The position numbers and the translations under genes are program-made. The notes beneath the pieces were generated by a model. That model did no database searches, was not told where the DNA came from, and saw nothing but the letters and a program-made list of their open reading frames with translations. This document shows, one piece after another, positions 8,948 through 17,883 of a DNA stretch of 64,000 nucleotides. The DNA lies in the NCBI RefSeq assembly GCF_000816245.1, contig NZ_CP007769.1, positions 776,464-840,463 on the forward strand, in the 5' to 3' direction. The DNA comes from Campylobacter sp. RM16704 (GTDB taxonomy: Bacteria > Campylobacterota > Campylobacteria > Campylobacterales > Campylobacteraceae). Each line of letters begins with the position of its first letter. The first letter of the stretch is position 1.

Positions 8948-9613
8948 ATGAAAAAAGCTCTTTGTATTATAAGTGGTGGTATGGATAGTACTCTTTGTGC
9001 ATATTTAGCCAAAAACGAAGGATATGAAGTTATCGCCTTGCATTTTGATTATAATCAACGCACTATGAATAAAGAAAGAGAATGCTTTAATAAAATTTGT
9101 AAAGAATTAAATATAACAGCAAAATATATTCTAGACGTATCTTTTATAGCTAATATCGGTGGAAATTCTTTAACAGATCTAAGTTTAGAAATACCAAAAA
9201 ATAAACTCCATGAAAAAGAAATTCCAAATACCTATGTTCCATTTAGAAATGGAATTTTTTTATCTATTGCTGGTGCTATTGCAGAAAAAGAAAAATGCGA
9301 GTGTATTTTTATAGGTGTAGTTGAAGAAGATAGTAGTGGATATCCTGATTGTACTCAAGATTTCATACAAAAGGCAAATGATTTTATAAATGAAGGAACA
9401 AGTAAAAATTGCAAAATACAAATAAAAACTCCATTGGTTCATCTTAACAAAAGTCAAATAGTAAGTTTAGCTATAAAAGAAAAAGTAGCTTTAAAATACA
9501 CTTGGTCCTGCTATGAAAACGAGGAAAAAGCTTGTGGAAAATGCGATAGTTGTTTATTAAGACTTAGAGGATTTAAAGAAGCAGGTTATAAAGATGAAAT
9601 AACTTATATGTGA
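8948..9613 (+). CDS. queC: 7-cyano-7-deazaguanine synthase QueC
   Basis: QueC converts 7-carboxy-7-deazaguanine to preQ0 with ATP and ammonia, for queuosine in tRNA. From ATG at 8948 the protein is 222 residues. [14 protein letters not shown] (8-21) is the N-type ATP-pyrophosphatase P-loop; [12 protein letters not shown] (about 93-104) is the conserved middle motif; [18 protein letters not shown] (about 191-208) supplies the four zinc cysteines. I use 8948 because AAGGA is 7 nt upstream and the motif-bearing part begins there; the open frame back to 8786 overlaps ybeY and is not expected to be translated. Confidence 0.95.
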   Translation: MKKALCIISGGMDSTLCAYLAKNEGYEVIALHFDYNQRTMNKERECFNKICKELNITAKYILDVSFIANIGGNSLTDLSLEIPKNKLHEKEIPNTYVPFRNGIFLSIAGAIAEKEKCECIFIGVVEEDSSGYPDCTQDFIQKANDFINEGTSKNCKIQIKTPLVHLNKSQIVSLAIKEKVALKYTWSCYENEEKACGKCDSCLLRLRGFKEAGYKDEITYM

Positions 9614-9683
9614 TTTAGTATATTTATTTACTTTTATTTAATAATATTTATTACTAGAAAAATTTTAAAATATAGGGGAAAAT

Positions 9684-10256
9684 ATGAAGAAAATTTTATT
9701 AAGTTCGATTATAGTTGGTTCTTTAGTGAGCATTAATGTTTTTGCAAAAGAATTTAATTTAGATAAAGCACATTCTAATGTCGCATTTAAAATTAAACAT
9801 CTACAAATTAGTAATGTGAATGGAAATTTTAGAGATTATGATGCTATGATTGATTTTGATAGTAGTAATTTTAAATTTAATAAACTCCAAGCAAATGTAA
9901 AAGTTGCTTCTATAAATACCGAAAACAAAGCTAGGGACACACATTTACAACAAGATGATTTTTTTAATGCAAAAACTCATCCAAATATCACTTTTACCAT
10001 GAGTAAATATGAAAAAATTTCTAACGAAAAAGGTAAAATGTATGGTTTGTTAAATATTGCTGGTATAAGCAAAGATATTATTTTAGATACTGAAATTGGT
10101 GGCATAATTAAAACAGACAACGGTAAAGAAAAAGCAGGGTTTACTCTACAGGGTCAAATCAAAAGAAGTGATTTTAATTTTGCACCAAAAACTTCTACTT
10201 TAACAATTGGTGATGAAATACAAATTAATATCGAAGCTGAAATAAATGAAAAATAA
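9684..10256 (+). CDS. YceI-family periplasmic protein
   Basis: A 190-residue exported protein with signal peptide KKILLSSIIVGSLVSINVFA (residues 2-21). The mature part is a YceI lipocalin-like barrel: EFNLDKAHSNVAFKIKHLQI at its start (variant of the DxxHSxVxFxVxH signature), KARDTHLQQDDFFNAKTHP (about 78-96) and a C-terminal DEIQINIEAEI strand. Family members bind isoprenoids or similar long-chain lipids; the ligand here is unknown. ATG at 9684 is preceded by AGGGG. It converges on the solute-binding protein gene through a strong shared terminator. Confidence 0.88.
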   Translation: MKKILLSSIIVGSLVSINVFAKEFNLDKAHSNVAFKIKHLQISNVNGNFRDYDAMIDFDSSNFKFNKLQANVKVASINTENKARDTHLQQDDFFNAKTHPNITFTMSKYEKISNEKGKMYGLLNIAGISKDIILDTEIGGIIKTDNGKEKAGFTLQGQIKRSDFNFAPKTSTLTIGDEIQINIEAEINEK

Positions 10257-10290
10257 TTTCTTACAAGCATAAAATATGCTTGTAAGAAAT
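10256..10290. terminator. Perfect 16-bp bidirectional terminator hairpin
   Basis: ATTTCTTACAAGCATA (10256-10271) and its exact reverse complement (10275-10290) enclose a 3-nt AAA loop, in the 42-bp gap between two convergent genes. The outer A/T base pairs give U-rich ends in both directions, so it can stop transcripts from yceI and from the solute-binding gene. Confidence 0.8.
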
Positions 10291-10298
10291 ATAAAAAA

Positions 10299-11042
10299 TT
10301 ATTTACCTATCCAACCTTCTTCTTTCCATACTTTTTGAGCTTCTTTGCTTTGAATAAAATGTATAAATTCGGTTACTTTTGGATTGTTCATACCTTTTTT
10401 TGTTGGAACTATTTCGCTAGCTCTATAAATGATGGAATTTTTATCTGCTTTGATAAATTTATTCTCTTTTTCTCCAACTGCTTTAATCCAGTGGGTCCAT
10501 ATAATTAATACATCAATATTATGATTGTTTTTCCACTCATCTACGGCAGCTTTTGAATTCTTAGCATAAACTACAATGTTTTTTCTTAATTTTTCTAAAT
10601 TTTCGATTTTTCCTGTTTTTAAAGCCATATCTTCATATAAACCAACCTGCCCTGCCCCATCAACAACCATTACTTTAACATTATTTTTTAAAATATCTTC
10701 AAATTTTTTAATTTTTTTAGGATTATTAGCTCTTACTATCATACCAGATCCTCTAGCATTTAAAACTTGAACATCTTCTATTTTAATTTGGCTTGGTAAC
10801 ATTTTAATAAAGTCATCCATCATTGATGAATTGCCAGAAAAAATTATATCAGCATCTATTTTAGCTTGTTTTATCCATTTAGGAGTTGGACCTGCATTAA
10901 CAATGACTTTTTCTCCACTTTTTACTTCAAATTGTTTAGCAAGTTCTTTTAAAACAGGTGCTGGACCACCAGGACCATAAACTAAAATTTCAGCATTTAT
11001 AGTAGCTGCTGTAAATACACTCAATAATAAAATTTTTTTCAT
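10299..11042 (-). CDS. Orphan periplasmic solute-binding protein (ModA/TupA-like fold)
   Basis: A 247-residue exported protein: signal peptide KKILLLSVFTAATINA, then ILVYGPGGPAPVLKELAKQFE (residues 18-38) and DADIIFSGNSSMMDDFIK (about 64-81), as in type 2 periplasmic binding proteins for molybdate/tungstate-like oxyanions. GAGQVGLYEDMALKTGK (about 134-150) and the C-terminal TEFIHFIQSKEAQKVWKEEG fit the same family. No permease or ATPase gene adjoins it, so its transport partner is elsewhere or it acts otherwise. The ligand cannot be fixed; oxyanion is a family-based guess. Confidence 0.7.
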   Translation of the reverse strand: MKKILLLSVFTAATINAEILVYGPGGPAPVLKELAKQFEVKSGEKVIVNAGPTPKWIKQAKIDADIIFSGNSSMMDDFIKMLPSQIKIEDVQVLNARGSGMIVRANNPKKIKKFEDILKNNVKVMVVDGAGQVGLYEDMALKTGKIENLEKLRKNIVVYAKNSKAAVDEWKNNHNIDVLIIWTHWIKAVGEKENKFIKADKNSIIYRASEIVPTKKGMNNPKVTEFIHFIQSKEAQKVWKEEGWIGK

Positions 11043-11116
11043 AAATTAACCTTTAAATAAAATTTAACATAAAAATATAGCCTTTTATAGTTAATAAAAA
11101 TTATTTTTAAATATTT

Positions 11117-12058
11117 TTAATCAAATAAACCAATTTCTTTTTTATTAGGTAAAAAATAAGCAAGAAAATCCTCTTGATTTTCTTTTATAAGACAATATGT
11201 AAAATCAATATTTTTTTTAAACTCACTTAAAGTTGAGTACGGAAAATCGCAAAATAAAGAATTTTTTAATGCGGTTTTAAAACCTTTTATATTTTGGAGT
11301 TTTTGTGCTATAAATTCATAATCTTCATCATTTTCTACTAGCAAAACTACCCTAGAACTACTACCAAAGATACAAATTTCATTTTTTGAATCCAAAAAAA
11401 ATGTTTTAAAAAGTTCTAATTTTTTTTCATTAAAATTAAAAGATAGTTTTTTACTTTCAATAAAATCAATAAAACTTGCAAAAATATCTGCATAAAAAAA
11501 AGCAAATTTTAAATCTTTAAAATATAAATTTTTGCAAAGAATACTAGTATAAAATAAAGATTTAACACCTAATAGTTCATAATAACATTTTTTTAAAACA
11601 CAATAAGTTGGTTTTAATTTTAGAATAAATTTTTCATCACTAGAACAAAAAAAAGTTTTTTCTTTGGCATTTTTCAAAAGCTCAAAATCAATTAAAATGT
11701 TAGAACTTAATATTTTAAAATTAAATGCATTTGCAAATTTTAATTCTATGTTGGAACAATATAAAAATTCACAAGATTTTTCTTCGCATAAAAATCTAAA
11801 AAGTCTGAAAATAGCTTCTTCTAAATCAAGAACTTGAAGATAAAATACATCTTTATCTATAAATTTTATTTTTTTTTGACTTACTATCACATATGCTCCA
11901 AATTTTACAGCATAATCTGCTTGTTCTTGGTTTTTAGCAAAAAAAACACTTGCTGGTTTAATTTTATTTAAGTCTACACTAAAATCATATACACTAGAAG
12001 TTGCTCCATAATTTAAAACTATAGCATTAACAAGTTCGATAAAATTAGAAATATTCAT
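11117..12058 (-). CDS. Hypothetical protein with a MurF/MurE N-terminal-like domain
   Basis: A 313-residue soluble protein rich in Phe, Lys and Cys. Residues about 1-85 resemble the N-terminal UDP-substrate domain of Mur ligases: a start like FIELVNAIVL, then SVDLNKIKPASVFFAKNQ (cf. DSRKVKPGDLFVA), a GAYVIV strand and LDLEEAIFRLFRFL. The central ATP-binding domain with GTNGKT is absent and the rest matches nothing I know. It follows metG directly (stop and start abut at 12058/12059), as in related campylobacters. The Mur-like reading is inference from pattern; ligase activity is not expected. Confidence 0.55.
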   Translation of the reverse strand: MNISNFIELVNAIVLNYGATSSVYDFSVDLNKIKPASVFFAKNQEQADYAVKFGAYVIVSQKKIKFIDKDVFYLQVLDLEEAIFRLFRFLCEEKSCEFLYCSNIELKFANAFNFKILSSNILIDFELLKNAKEKTFFCSSDEKFILKLKPTYCVLKKCYYELLGVKSLFYTSILCKNLYFKDLKFAFFYADIFASFIDFIESKKLSFNFNEKKLELFKTFFLDSKNEICIFGSSSRVVLLVENDEDYEFIAQKLQNIKGFKTALKNSLFCDFPYSTLSEFKKNIDFTYCLIKENQEDFLAYFLPNKKEIGLFD

Positions 12059-13948
12059 TTAACCTATCAAAGCTCCATTTTCAATAAAACCTTGAGGAGT
12101 AATTAAAACTAATTTTCCATCTTTTTCAGCACTTAATATCATTCCTTGACTTTCATACCCAAAAATTTTAGCTTTTTTTAAATTAGTTATTACACAAACT
12201 TGTTTTCCTATTAATTCGTTTGCACTATAAAATTTAGCAATACCTGAAAGCACTTGTCTTAGTTCTCCATTTTCTAGTTCAAGTTGAAATTTTAAAAGTT
12301 TTTCACTTCCTTCTATGTTTTTACATTCTTTTACTAAAGCTACTTTAATTTCAATTTTTTTAAAATCTTCAATTTTAATTTGAGCTAAGCTTGGAGTTTC
12401 AATCTTTTCTTCTTTTTTTGCTTCTTGAGTTAATTCTACTTTTGGAAATAAAGCTTCACATGGGCTTGATTTTAAATTACATAATTGATTATTTAAAATC
12501 AAATTTTGATAATTTTCATTTGAAATTTCAAAATCCAAAGCTTTAGCAATTTTTAAAGCTGTTTTTGGCATAGCAGCTGAAAGTAAAATTGTAACTTTTG
12601 CTAAAATATTGGCACATAAAGCAACTAAGGCATTTGCTTTTTGCAACTCGTTATTTTTGATTAAATTCCAAGGCTCGTATTTACTAATACTTAAATTCGC
12701 TAAGGCTAAAGCTTTAAAAAGTTCTTCCAAATAACGATTTGGTTGGATATTTTCTAAGGCATTAATTGCGTTATCTAAATATTCTTTACACTCACTAATT
12801 TCATTTTCAAAATATTTTTTAACATCTTCAATTTCGATAATATTTTGAGAATATTTTGTACTCATACCAATGATTCTATTTAGTAAATTCCCAAGTTCAT
12901 TGCCTAATTCTGCATTAATTCTTGCAACTAATGCTTTTTGCGAAAAATCTCCATCATTGCCAAACGGAACTTCTCTAAGTAAAAAATATCTAAAAGTTTC
13001 TAAACCAAAAGTATTAGCTATTTCTCTAGGAGATACTACATTGCCTTTAGATTTACTCATTTTTTCACCATCTTTTGTCCACCAACCATGAGCAGCAACA
13101 AATCTAGGCAAAGGAAGCTCTAAGCTCATTAAGAATGCTGGCCAATATACTGCGTGAAAACGCAATATATCTTTACCAACAAAATGAATATGAGCTGGCC
13201 AAAAATTCATATTTTTTTCATCAAGTCCATAACCCAAAGCACTTATATAATTCATCAAAGCATCAAGCCAAACATAAATAACATGTTTATCATCATTTAA
13301 TTCTTTTGGAAGTTTTATCCCCCATTCAAAACTTGTTCTTGTAATTGATAAGTCTTTTAAACCACTTTCTACAAAATTAATAAGCTCGTTAGCTTTATTT
13401 TTAGGTAAAATAGGCTTTTGCTCTTTATACCATTTAAGAATTTGATCTTGATATTTAGAAAGCTTGAAAAAATAACTTTCTTCCTTTAAAAGCTGTGTTG
13501 TTTTGCCACAATCTGGACAATGACACTCATTCACAAGTTGAGTTTGAGTAAAATAACTCTCACAAGAAACACAATAAAAGCCTTCATAAGTTCCTTTATA
13601 AATATCACCCTTATCAAACATTTTTTTAAATGCTTTTTGAACGCTTAATTTGTGATTTTCATCCGTAGTTCTAATGAAATAATCATAAGAAATTTCAAAT
13701 TCATCCCAAAGTTTTTTAAATTTAGAACTAATTTCATCTGCATATTTTTTAGGGGTAAAATTTCTAGCACTAGCAGCTTGCTCTATCTTTTGACCATGTT
13801 CATCTGTACCTGTTAAGAAAAAAGTCTTATGTCCTTGTAGACGATAAAATCTCGCTAGAGTATCTGCAATGATTGTAGTATAGGCATGACCAATATGTGC
13901 CACATCATTTACATAATATATTGGAGTAGTAATATAACGCATTTTCAA
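12059..13948 (-). CDS. metG: Methionyl-tRNA synthetase
   Basis: A 629-residue class I aminoacyl-tRNA synthetase charging tRNA-Met. The HIGH motif is AHIGHAYT (residues about 17-24), the KMSKS loop is KMSKSKGNVVSP (about 297-308), and a CxxC-x-CxxC zinc knuckle is visible in the CVSCESYF and CHCPDC segments (about 127-146). A C-terminal EMAP/Trbp111 tRNA-binding domain starts near residue 525 (KIEDFKKIEIKVALVKECKN) and explains the length. It is in a leftward run: fbp, a Cys-rich small gene, metG, then the Mur-like gene. Confidence 0.97.
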   Translation of the reverse strand: MKMRYITTPIYYVNDVAHIGHAYTTIIADTLARFYRLQGHKTFFLTGTDEHGQKIEQAASARNFTPKKYADEISSKFKKLWDEFEISYDYFIRTTDENHKLSVQKAFKKMFDKGDIYKGTYEGFYCVSCESYFTQTQLVNECHCPDCGKTTQLLKEESYFFKLSKYQDQILKWYKEQKPILPKNKANELINFVESGLKDLSITRTSFEWGIKLPKELNDDKHVIYVWLDALMNYISALGYGLDEKNMNFWPAHIHFVGKDILRFHAVYWPAFLMSLELPLPRFVAAHGWWTKDGEKMSKSKGNVVSPREIANTFGLETFRYFLLREVPFGNDGDFSQKALVARINAELGNELGNLLNRIIGMSTKYSQNIIEIEDVKKYFENEISECKEYLDNAINALENIQPNRYLEELFKALALANLSISKYEPWNLIKNNELQKANALVALCANILAKVTILLSAAMPKTALKIAKALDFEISNENYQNLILNNQLCNLKSSPCEALFPKVELTQEAKKEEKIETPSLAQIKIEDFKKIEIKVALVKECKNIEGSEKLLKFQLELENGELRQVLSGIAKFYSANELIGKQVCVITNLKKAKIFGYESQGMILSAEKDGKLVLITPQGFIENGALIG

Positions 13949-13954
13949 CCTTTA

Positions 13955-14149
13955 TTAAAAATCAAATCCACCTTCTTTACCTTTAGACATACTTTTATAA
14001 ACTGCTTCAATATACTCTTTTCTTAAAGAGCACTCAAAAACCATAGAACAAGGTAAACAAGATTTTAAGTTTTTATCGTTTTGGCAAGCTTGAAGTTCAT
14101 TTTTTTTAACTTCTAAAGCCAGCTCAAATTCATCTTTAACTTCAGCCAT
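13955..14149 (-). CDS. Small four-cysteine hypothetical protein
   Basis: A 64-residue protein with four cysteines: one in LQACQND (about residue 21) and three in SCLPCSMVFEC (about 30-40). The pattern could bind zinc or an iron-sulfur cluster. The rest is charged and helical. It begins where fbp ends, sharing the base at 14149, and stops 6 nt before metG, so it belongs to one operon. A gene of this size sits between metG and fbp in other campylobacters as I remember. No function is known to me. Confidence 0.7.
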   Translation of the reverse strand: MAEVKDEFELALEVKKNELQACQNDKNLKSCLPCSMVFECSLRKEYIEAVYKSMSKGKEGGFDF

Positions 14150-14997
14150 TAAAGCCCTTTGTAAGCTTGTTTTAGTTTTTCAATTTCATATTTTGAACCC
14201 AAAAAGCATGGCGTACTTGCATGGATTTTTTCAAATTCTAAATCAAGTAAAGAATCATTTTCTCCATTAGTAGAAAATCCTCCTGCTTTTTCAAAAATAA
14301 AAGCAAAAGGAAACACCTCAAAATATGCTCTTAACTTTCCATTTGGTGCATCGCTTGTTGCAGGATACGAAAATAATCCTCCACCTTTAAGTAAAATTTG
14401 GTGTAAATCACTCACCATGGCACCAGAATATCTCAAACGATAACCCTCATCAAACAAGGATTTTATAAAAGCTCTATGGTTGTTTGACCAATTTTTTTGT
14501 GTCCCACCACTTGCGTTTAATTTGCCTTTTTCATTTAGTTTTAAATCTTTAACAAAAACAAATTCGTCATCTTCATTTAGTCTATAAAGTTTAGGAATAT
14601 CTATACAAATTATTAATTCTAATCGCACACCATAAATAACATAGACAGCAGCTTTTAAATTTTTTGCACTTGCTTTTTGTTCATAGATGGCAAAAATAGA
14701 GCCTATAGCAAAATTAACATCCACCAAAGAAGATCCATCTAGTGGATCATATGCAACAATGTATTTTTCATTTTCATTGATTAGTAACTGCTCTTGTTTT
14801 TCTTCACTAATTAAACTTTTTATACTTTTATTTTGTTTTAAAATTCTAGTAATAATTTCATCACTTTTTACATCAAGCTTTAACTGTTTATCTCCAGTTG
14901 CATTTTGAGAACTTGTATAATCAAAATCCGTTAAATATCTAAGCTCATATGAAATTTCAATCACTGCTTTTTGTATATCATTGATAATTTCTTGCAT
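14149..14997 (-). CDS. fbp: Fructose-1,6-bisphosphatase, class I
   Basis: Removes the C1 phosphate of fructose-1,6-bisphosphate in gluconeogenesis, which Campylobacter relies on because it lacks classic glycolysis. The 282-residue protein has ISEE near residue 73, [20 protein letters not shown] (about 94-113) with metal-binding Asp residues, and [10 protein letters not shown] plus [18 protein letters not shown] (about 195-212), the substrate-binding part of class I enzymes. It is somewhat short of the ~330-residue E. coli type, mainly at the N-terminus. It lies 9 nt downstream of mobB in the same direction. Confidence 0.95.
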   Translation of the reverse strand: MQEIINDIQKAVIEISYELRYLTDFDYTSSQNATGDKQLKLDVKSDEIITRILKQNKSIKSLISEEKQEQLLINENEKYIVAYDPLDGSSLVDVNFAIGSIFAIYEQKASAKNLKAAVYVIYGVRLELIICIDIPKLYRLNEDDEFVFVKDLKLNEKGKLNASGGTQKNWSNNHRAFIKSLFDEGYRLRYSGAMVSDLHQILLKGGGLFSYPATSDAPNGKLRAYFEVFPFAFIFEKAGGFSTNGENDSLLDLEFEKIHASTPCFLGSKYEIEKLKQAYKGL

Positions 14998-15006
14998 ATT
15001 TTACTC

Positions 15007-15486
15007 CTATACTTTTTTTGAATTTTTTAATATAAAATTACAAATACTTTCTAAATCATCCAAATGAATCCAAGTTAGTTTTTTATAAAAAATTTTTTCA
15101 TAACTTGCTATAGCATCAGAATAAGTAAAATATGTTTCATCAATTTCTTTACAAAATACACTAATTCTAGGTATATCCAAAGTTTTTAATCCTTCTATAA
15201 ATAAAAAATCAAAATCTCCTAGTTTAGAAATTGCTTCATCTAAACTACTTGGAGAATGGGTAAATAAAGTTGTTCTTGTAGGACTTAATACCATTACATC
15301 AGCACCACTTTGAAAAAATTTAAAACTATCTTTTTTAGCTATATCAAAACTAGCTTTATCCTTTGGATCATGCTTTATAATACAAACTTTATAGTTTTGT
15401 TCCATAAAATATTTAGCAACTTGAGTAATCAAAGTAGTTTTACCTGAATTAGAAGGTCCACTAAAAGCCATTGCTAATCTTTTCAC
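15007..15486 (-). CDS. mobB: Molybdopterin-guanine dinucleotide biosynthesis protein MobB
   Basis: A 159-residue P-loop GTPase that assists MobA in making the guanine dinucleotide form of the molybdenum cofactor. Walker A is GPSNSGKTTL (residues 10-19), followed by IIKHDPKDKASFDIAKKDS (about 37-55), which carries the KH...D..K..S pattern of MobB, and DFLFIEGLKTL (about 92-102), the Walker B-like EG motif. It is the first gene of the leftward fbp-metG run and divergent from the lipoprotein gene at 15575. Confidence 0.93.
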   Translation of the reverse strand: MKRLAMAFSGPSNSGKTTLITQVAKYFMEQNYKVCIIKHDPKDKASFDIAKKDSFKFFQSGADVMVLSPTRTTLFTHSPSSLDEAISKLGDFDFLFIEGLKTLDIPRISVFCKEIDETYFTYSDAIASYEKIFYKKLTWIHLDDLESICNFILKNSKKV

Positions 15487-15574
15487 TATGCTTTCCTTAA
15501 AATAAGAAAATATATATAATTATATCTTTTTAAAAGTTAAAAGCTTATAATTATAAAAAAATTAGGATAAAACA

Positions 15575-16069
15575 ATGAAAAAATTTATAATTATTATTTT
15601 TTTAGCATTTGTATTGAATGCATGTGTTTATAAAAATCAAGAACAAAGCATTGTAAATTTAAAAAGCCAAACTCTAATGTATGCACAAAAAATCAATTTT
15701 AATTATAAAGATAATAGAATAGTAGCTTTATTAAGTTATCTTAATCCAGTATTAGATGAAAAAAGCCAAAAAGAAGTTTTTGTGCTTAGTTTTTTACCAA
15801 GTATAAACATTAAACAAGATCAAATTTCAGTATTAATAGATGGAAAAGCAACAATAATAATGCCTTTAAATAAAAATGATAAATTGTTTAAATACATACT
15901 TAAGAGTGATTATGCAAACTATTACAAAATCACCCTAAATGAAATAATCCAAAAACCTATTTTGCAATTAAATTTATGTTTTGAGAGTCAGTGTTTTGAA
16001 TCAAAGTTTCAAAAAATTTCGAAATCGGTGTATTATCGTTCAGAAGATGCAAATATACAACATAATTAG
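15575..16069 (+). CDS. Small lipoprotein, 3' end antisense to slt
   Basis: A 164-residue protein with a lipoprotein signal: FIIIIFLAFVLNAC (residues 4-17) with lipobox LNAC and Cys17 as the lipidation site. The mature part is Lys/Asn/Ile-rich and mostly beta-like; no family recognised. ATG at 15575 has AGGA 8 nt upstream. The last 113 nt of the gene overlap, on the other strand, the last 113 nt of slt, so the final 37 codons are constrained by both proteins. Orthologs probably sit in the same place next to slt in relatives. Confidence 0.72.
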   Translation: MKKFIIIIFLAFVLNACVYKNQEQSIVNLKSQTLMYAQKINFNYKDNRIVALLSYLNPVLDEKSQKEVFVLSFLPSINIKQDQISVLIDGKATIIMPLNKNDKLFKYILKSDYANYYKITLNEIIQKPILQLNLCFESQCFESKFQKISKSVYYRSEDANIQHN

Positions 16070-17594
16070 CCAAAACTTTTTTACCATAAGTTCTACTTTC
16101 AGCATAGGGAACAAGCTCCATTGATAAAAATGGTTCATATTTTCCTGCTCTGAACATATCTTCTCTTTTAAGCATTCTTGTAGTAAAACCTATACCTCCA
16201 TTATATGCATAAGCCACAAAAACTGGAGAATTAAGTTTAGATTCTAAATAATCTAAATGATGATTAGCAAAAGCGTAAGCTGTTTTTGGATCAAAAAGCA
16301 TGTCTTGATCAAAATTTGGGATTTGTAGTTCTTTGTTACCTATATGATTTGCTAAAAATGGAATAAATTGCATAATACCCAAAGCATAAGAGGTAGAAAT
16401 AGCAGTTGGTATAAAACGACTTTCTTGTCTAGCTAGTGCTAAAATCATAGCTTGTCTTTGGATTGCATAATCTTTTAAAAAATCATAATAAGGCATTACA
16501 AAATAATGTTTTTTAAATCCTTCTGCTCTTTCTTTAATATAAGCATAAATAGCTATATTTTCTTTAGTATAAAATTCTTTAGCAAGTTTTTCTAATTCAC
16601 TCGGTGAGCTTTTTGTTATTTGCTTAGCAAGTTTTTGCCAAGCAAAAGGATCTTGCATATCAAAATCATTTTTTTGTTTTTTTGGTTTTAATTTTTCTAT
16701 TTTAGGTATAGGTAAACCTTTTAATTCTCTTGCATACAGACTATAAATATTTAAAGAACTGCTTTGTGCAAGCTCATCAAGAATTTTTTTATCTTGAGTG
16801 ATTAAATATATCCAAAAATTCGCATTATCTACTAAAGATTTACTTTTAAAAGTATCTCTTGCAATTTGAAAAAATTCCAATGCCTTTTTGTCATTATTTT
16901 CTAAAATAGCATTTACGCCTAAATAAAAAGCATTATCTTGAAAGCTTAAATTTGCATCCACATTGACTAAAGATTTTCTGATTAATGGATTTTTCCTTTT
17001 AATTACAAGCTCTTTTACAAAACCTGTAAAATCTTTTTCTTTAGCTAGTTCATTTACAAAATCTTTTTCTAAGAAAAGATCTTTTTTATCTTTCAAGAAA
17101 TTATATACTTTATAAAAATTTACACTATCATAATTTAATACCACATAGCTTAGCGGGTCTTTTGCATCAAAAGCATCTAAAAGTTTTATCAAATTAACAT
17201 TATCTTGTGGAATAGCTTTTTTTATTTCATTACGAACAGAAGTGTTTAAATCTTGTATAAAAGTTAAACTATTTAATCTTATAAATTGACAAGTAGTGTT
17301 AGCATCTAAGATATTTTGTGTATTAAATTTATAACATAATTCATATTCTTTATTATATCCCAAAGGTGGAACAATGGCTTCAATGGCATTCTTAATGCGT
17401 CCTGCATATCTATAAATATGCTCTTTTAATTCTTCAATTTCTTCTTTTTTAAACTTATTTTTTTCTAATAAACGATATAAATAATAATCTTTAGCTAAAG
17501 AATTTGGTTTTTGTTCTAATTCTTTATAAGAATACATTGCACAATTTGCAAATATGGCTCCACTTAAGAGCAATGTTATACTTTTTCTTAACAC
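15957..17594 (-). CDS. slt: Soluble lytic murein transglycosylase
   Basis: A 545-residue periplasmic enzyme that cleaves peptidoglycan between MurNAc and GlcNAc. Signal peptide LRKSITLLLSGAIFANCA (residues 2-19), then a long helical superhelix domain to about 375. The catalytic SLT domain follows: LALARQESRFIPTAISTSYA (about 388-407), with the catalytic Glu in RQESRF, GIMQFIPFLA (about 408-417), and FVAYAYNGG (about 460-468). The gene ends inside the opposite lipoprotein gene and overlaps it by 113 nt. Its start abuts the stop of yggT. Confidence 0.92.
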   Translation of the reverse strand: MLRKSITLLLSGAIFANCAMYSYKELEQKPNSLAKDYYLYRLLEKNKFKKEEIEELKEHIYRYAGRIKNAIEAIVPPLGYNKEYELCYKFNTQNILDANTTCQFIRLNSLTFIQDLNTSVRNEIKKAIPQDNVNLIKLLDAFDAKDPLSYVVLNYDSVNFYKVYNFLKDKKDLFLEKDFVNELAKEKDFTGFVKELVIKRKNPLIRKSLVNVDANLSFQDNAFYLGVNAILENNDKKALEFFQIARDTFKSKSLVDNANFWIYLITQDKKILDELAQSSSLNIYSLYARELKGLPIPKIEKLKPKKQKNDFDMQDPFAWQKLAKQITKSSPSELEKLAKEFYTKENIAIYAYIKERAEGFKKHYFVMPYYDFLKDYAIQRQAMILALARQESRFIPTAISTSYALGIMQFIPFLANHIGNKELQIPNFDQDMLFDPKTAYAFANHHLDYLESKLNSPVFVAYAYNGGIGFTTRMLKREDMFRAGKYEPFLSMELVPYAESRTYGKKVLANYVVYLHLLNDNTPISKFFETLIQNTDSQNINLIAK

Positions 17595-17882
17595 TTATAA
17601 ACTTCCTAAAATTAAATTTGATAAAAATATTTGAATAAATTTTAAGCCTAAAATAATAATCAAAGGTGCTAAATCAATACTCCCTATAGTAGTAGGAATA
17701 AATCTTCTTACAAAAGCATAAGCAGGCTCACTTAAACGATATAAAATTTGAACTATTGGATTATATGGATCAGGTCTTACCCAAGAAATTAAAGCTGCAA
17801 TAACTATAATCCATACATAAATATCAATTACTAAAGAAAAAATTTGCACCAATGACACAATCAAACTTGTTCCAACTCCCAT
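17595..17882 (-). CDS. YggT-family membrane protein
   Basis: A 95-residue protein with two membrane segments (about 8-30 and 66-92) joined by the conserved WVRPDPYNPIVQILYRLSEP loop (about 34-53), the signature of the YGGT family. Family members are inner-membrane proteins with proposed roles in envelope integrity, cell division or osmotic tolerance; no activity is known. It lies between gltX (1-nt gap) and slt (abutting), one tight operon. Confidence 0.88.
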   Translation of the reverse strand: MGVGTSLIVSLVQIFSLVIDIYVWIIVIAALISWVRPDPYNPIVQILYRLSEPAYAFVRRFIPTTIGSIDLAPLIIILGLKFIQIFLSNLILGSL

Positions 17883-17883
17883 T

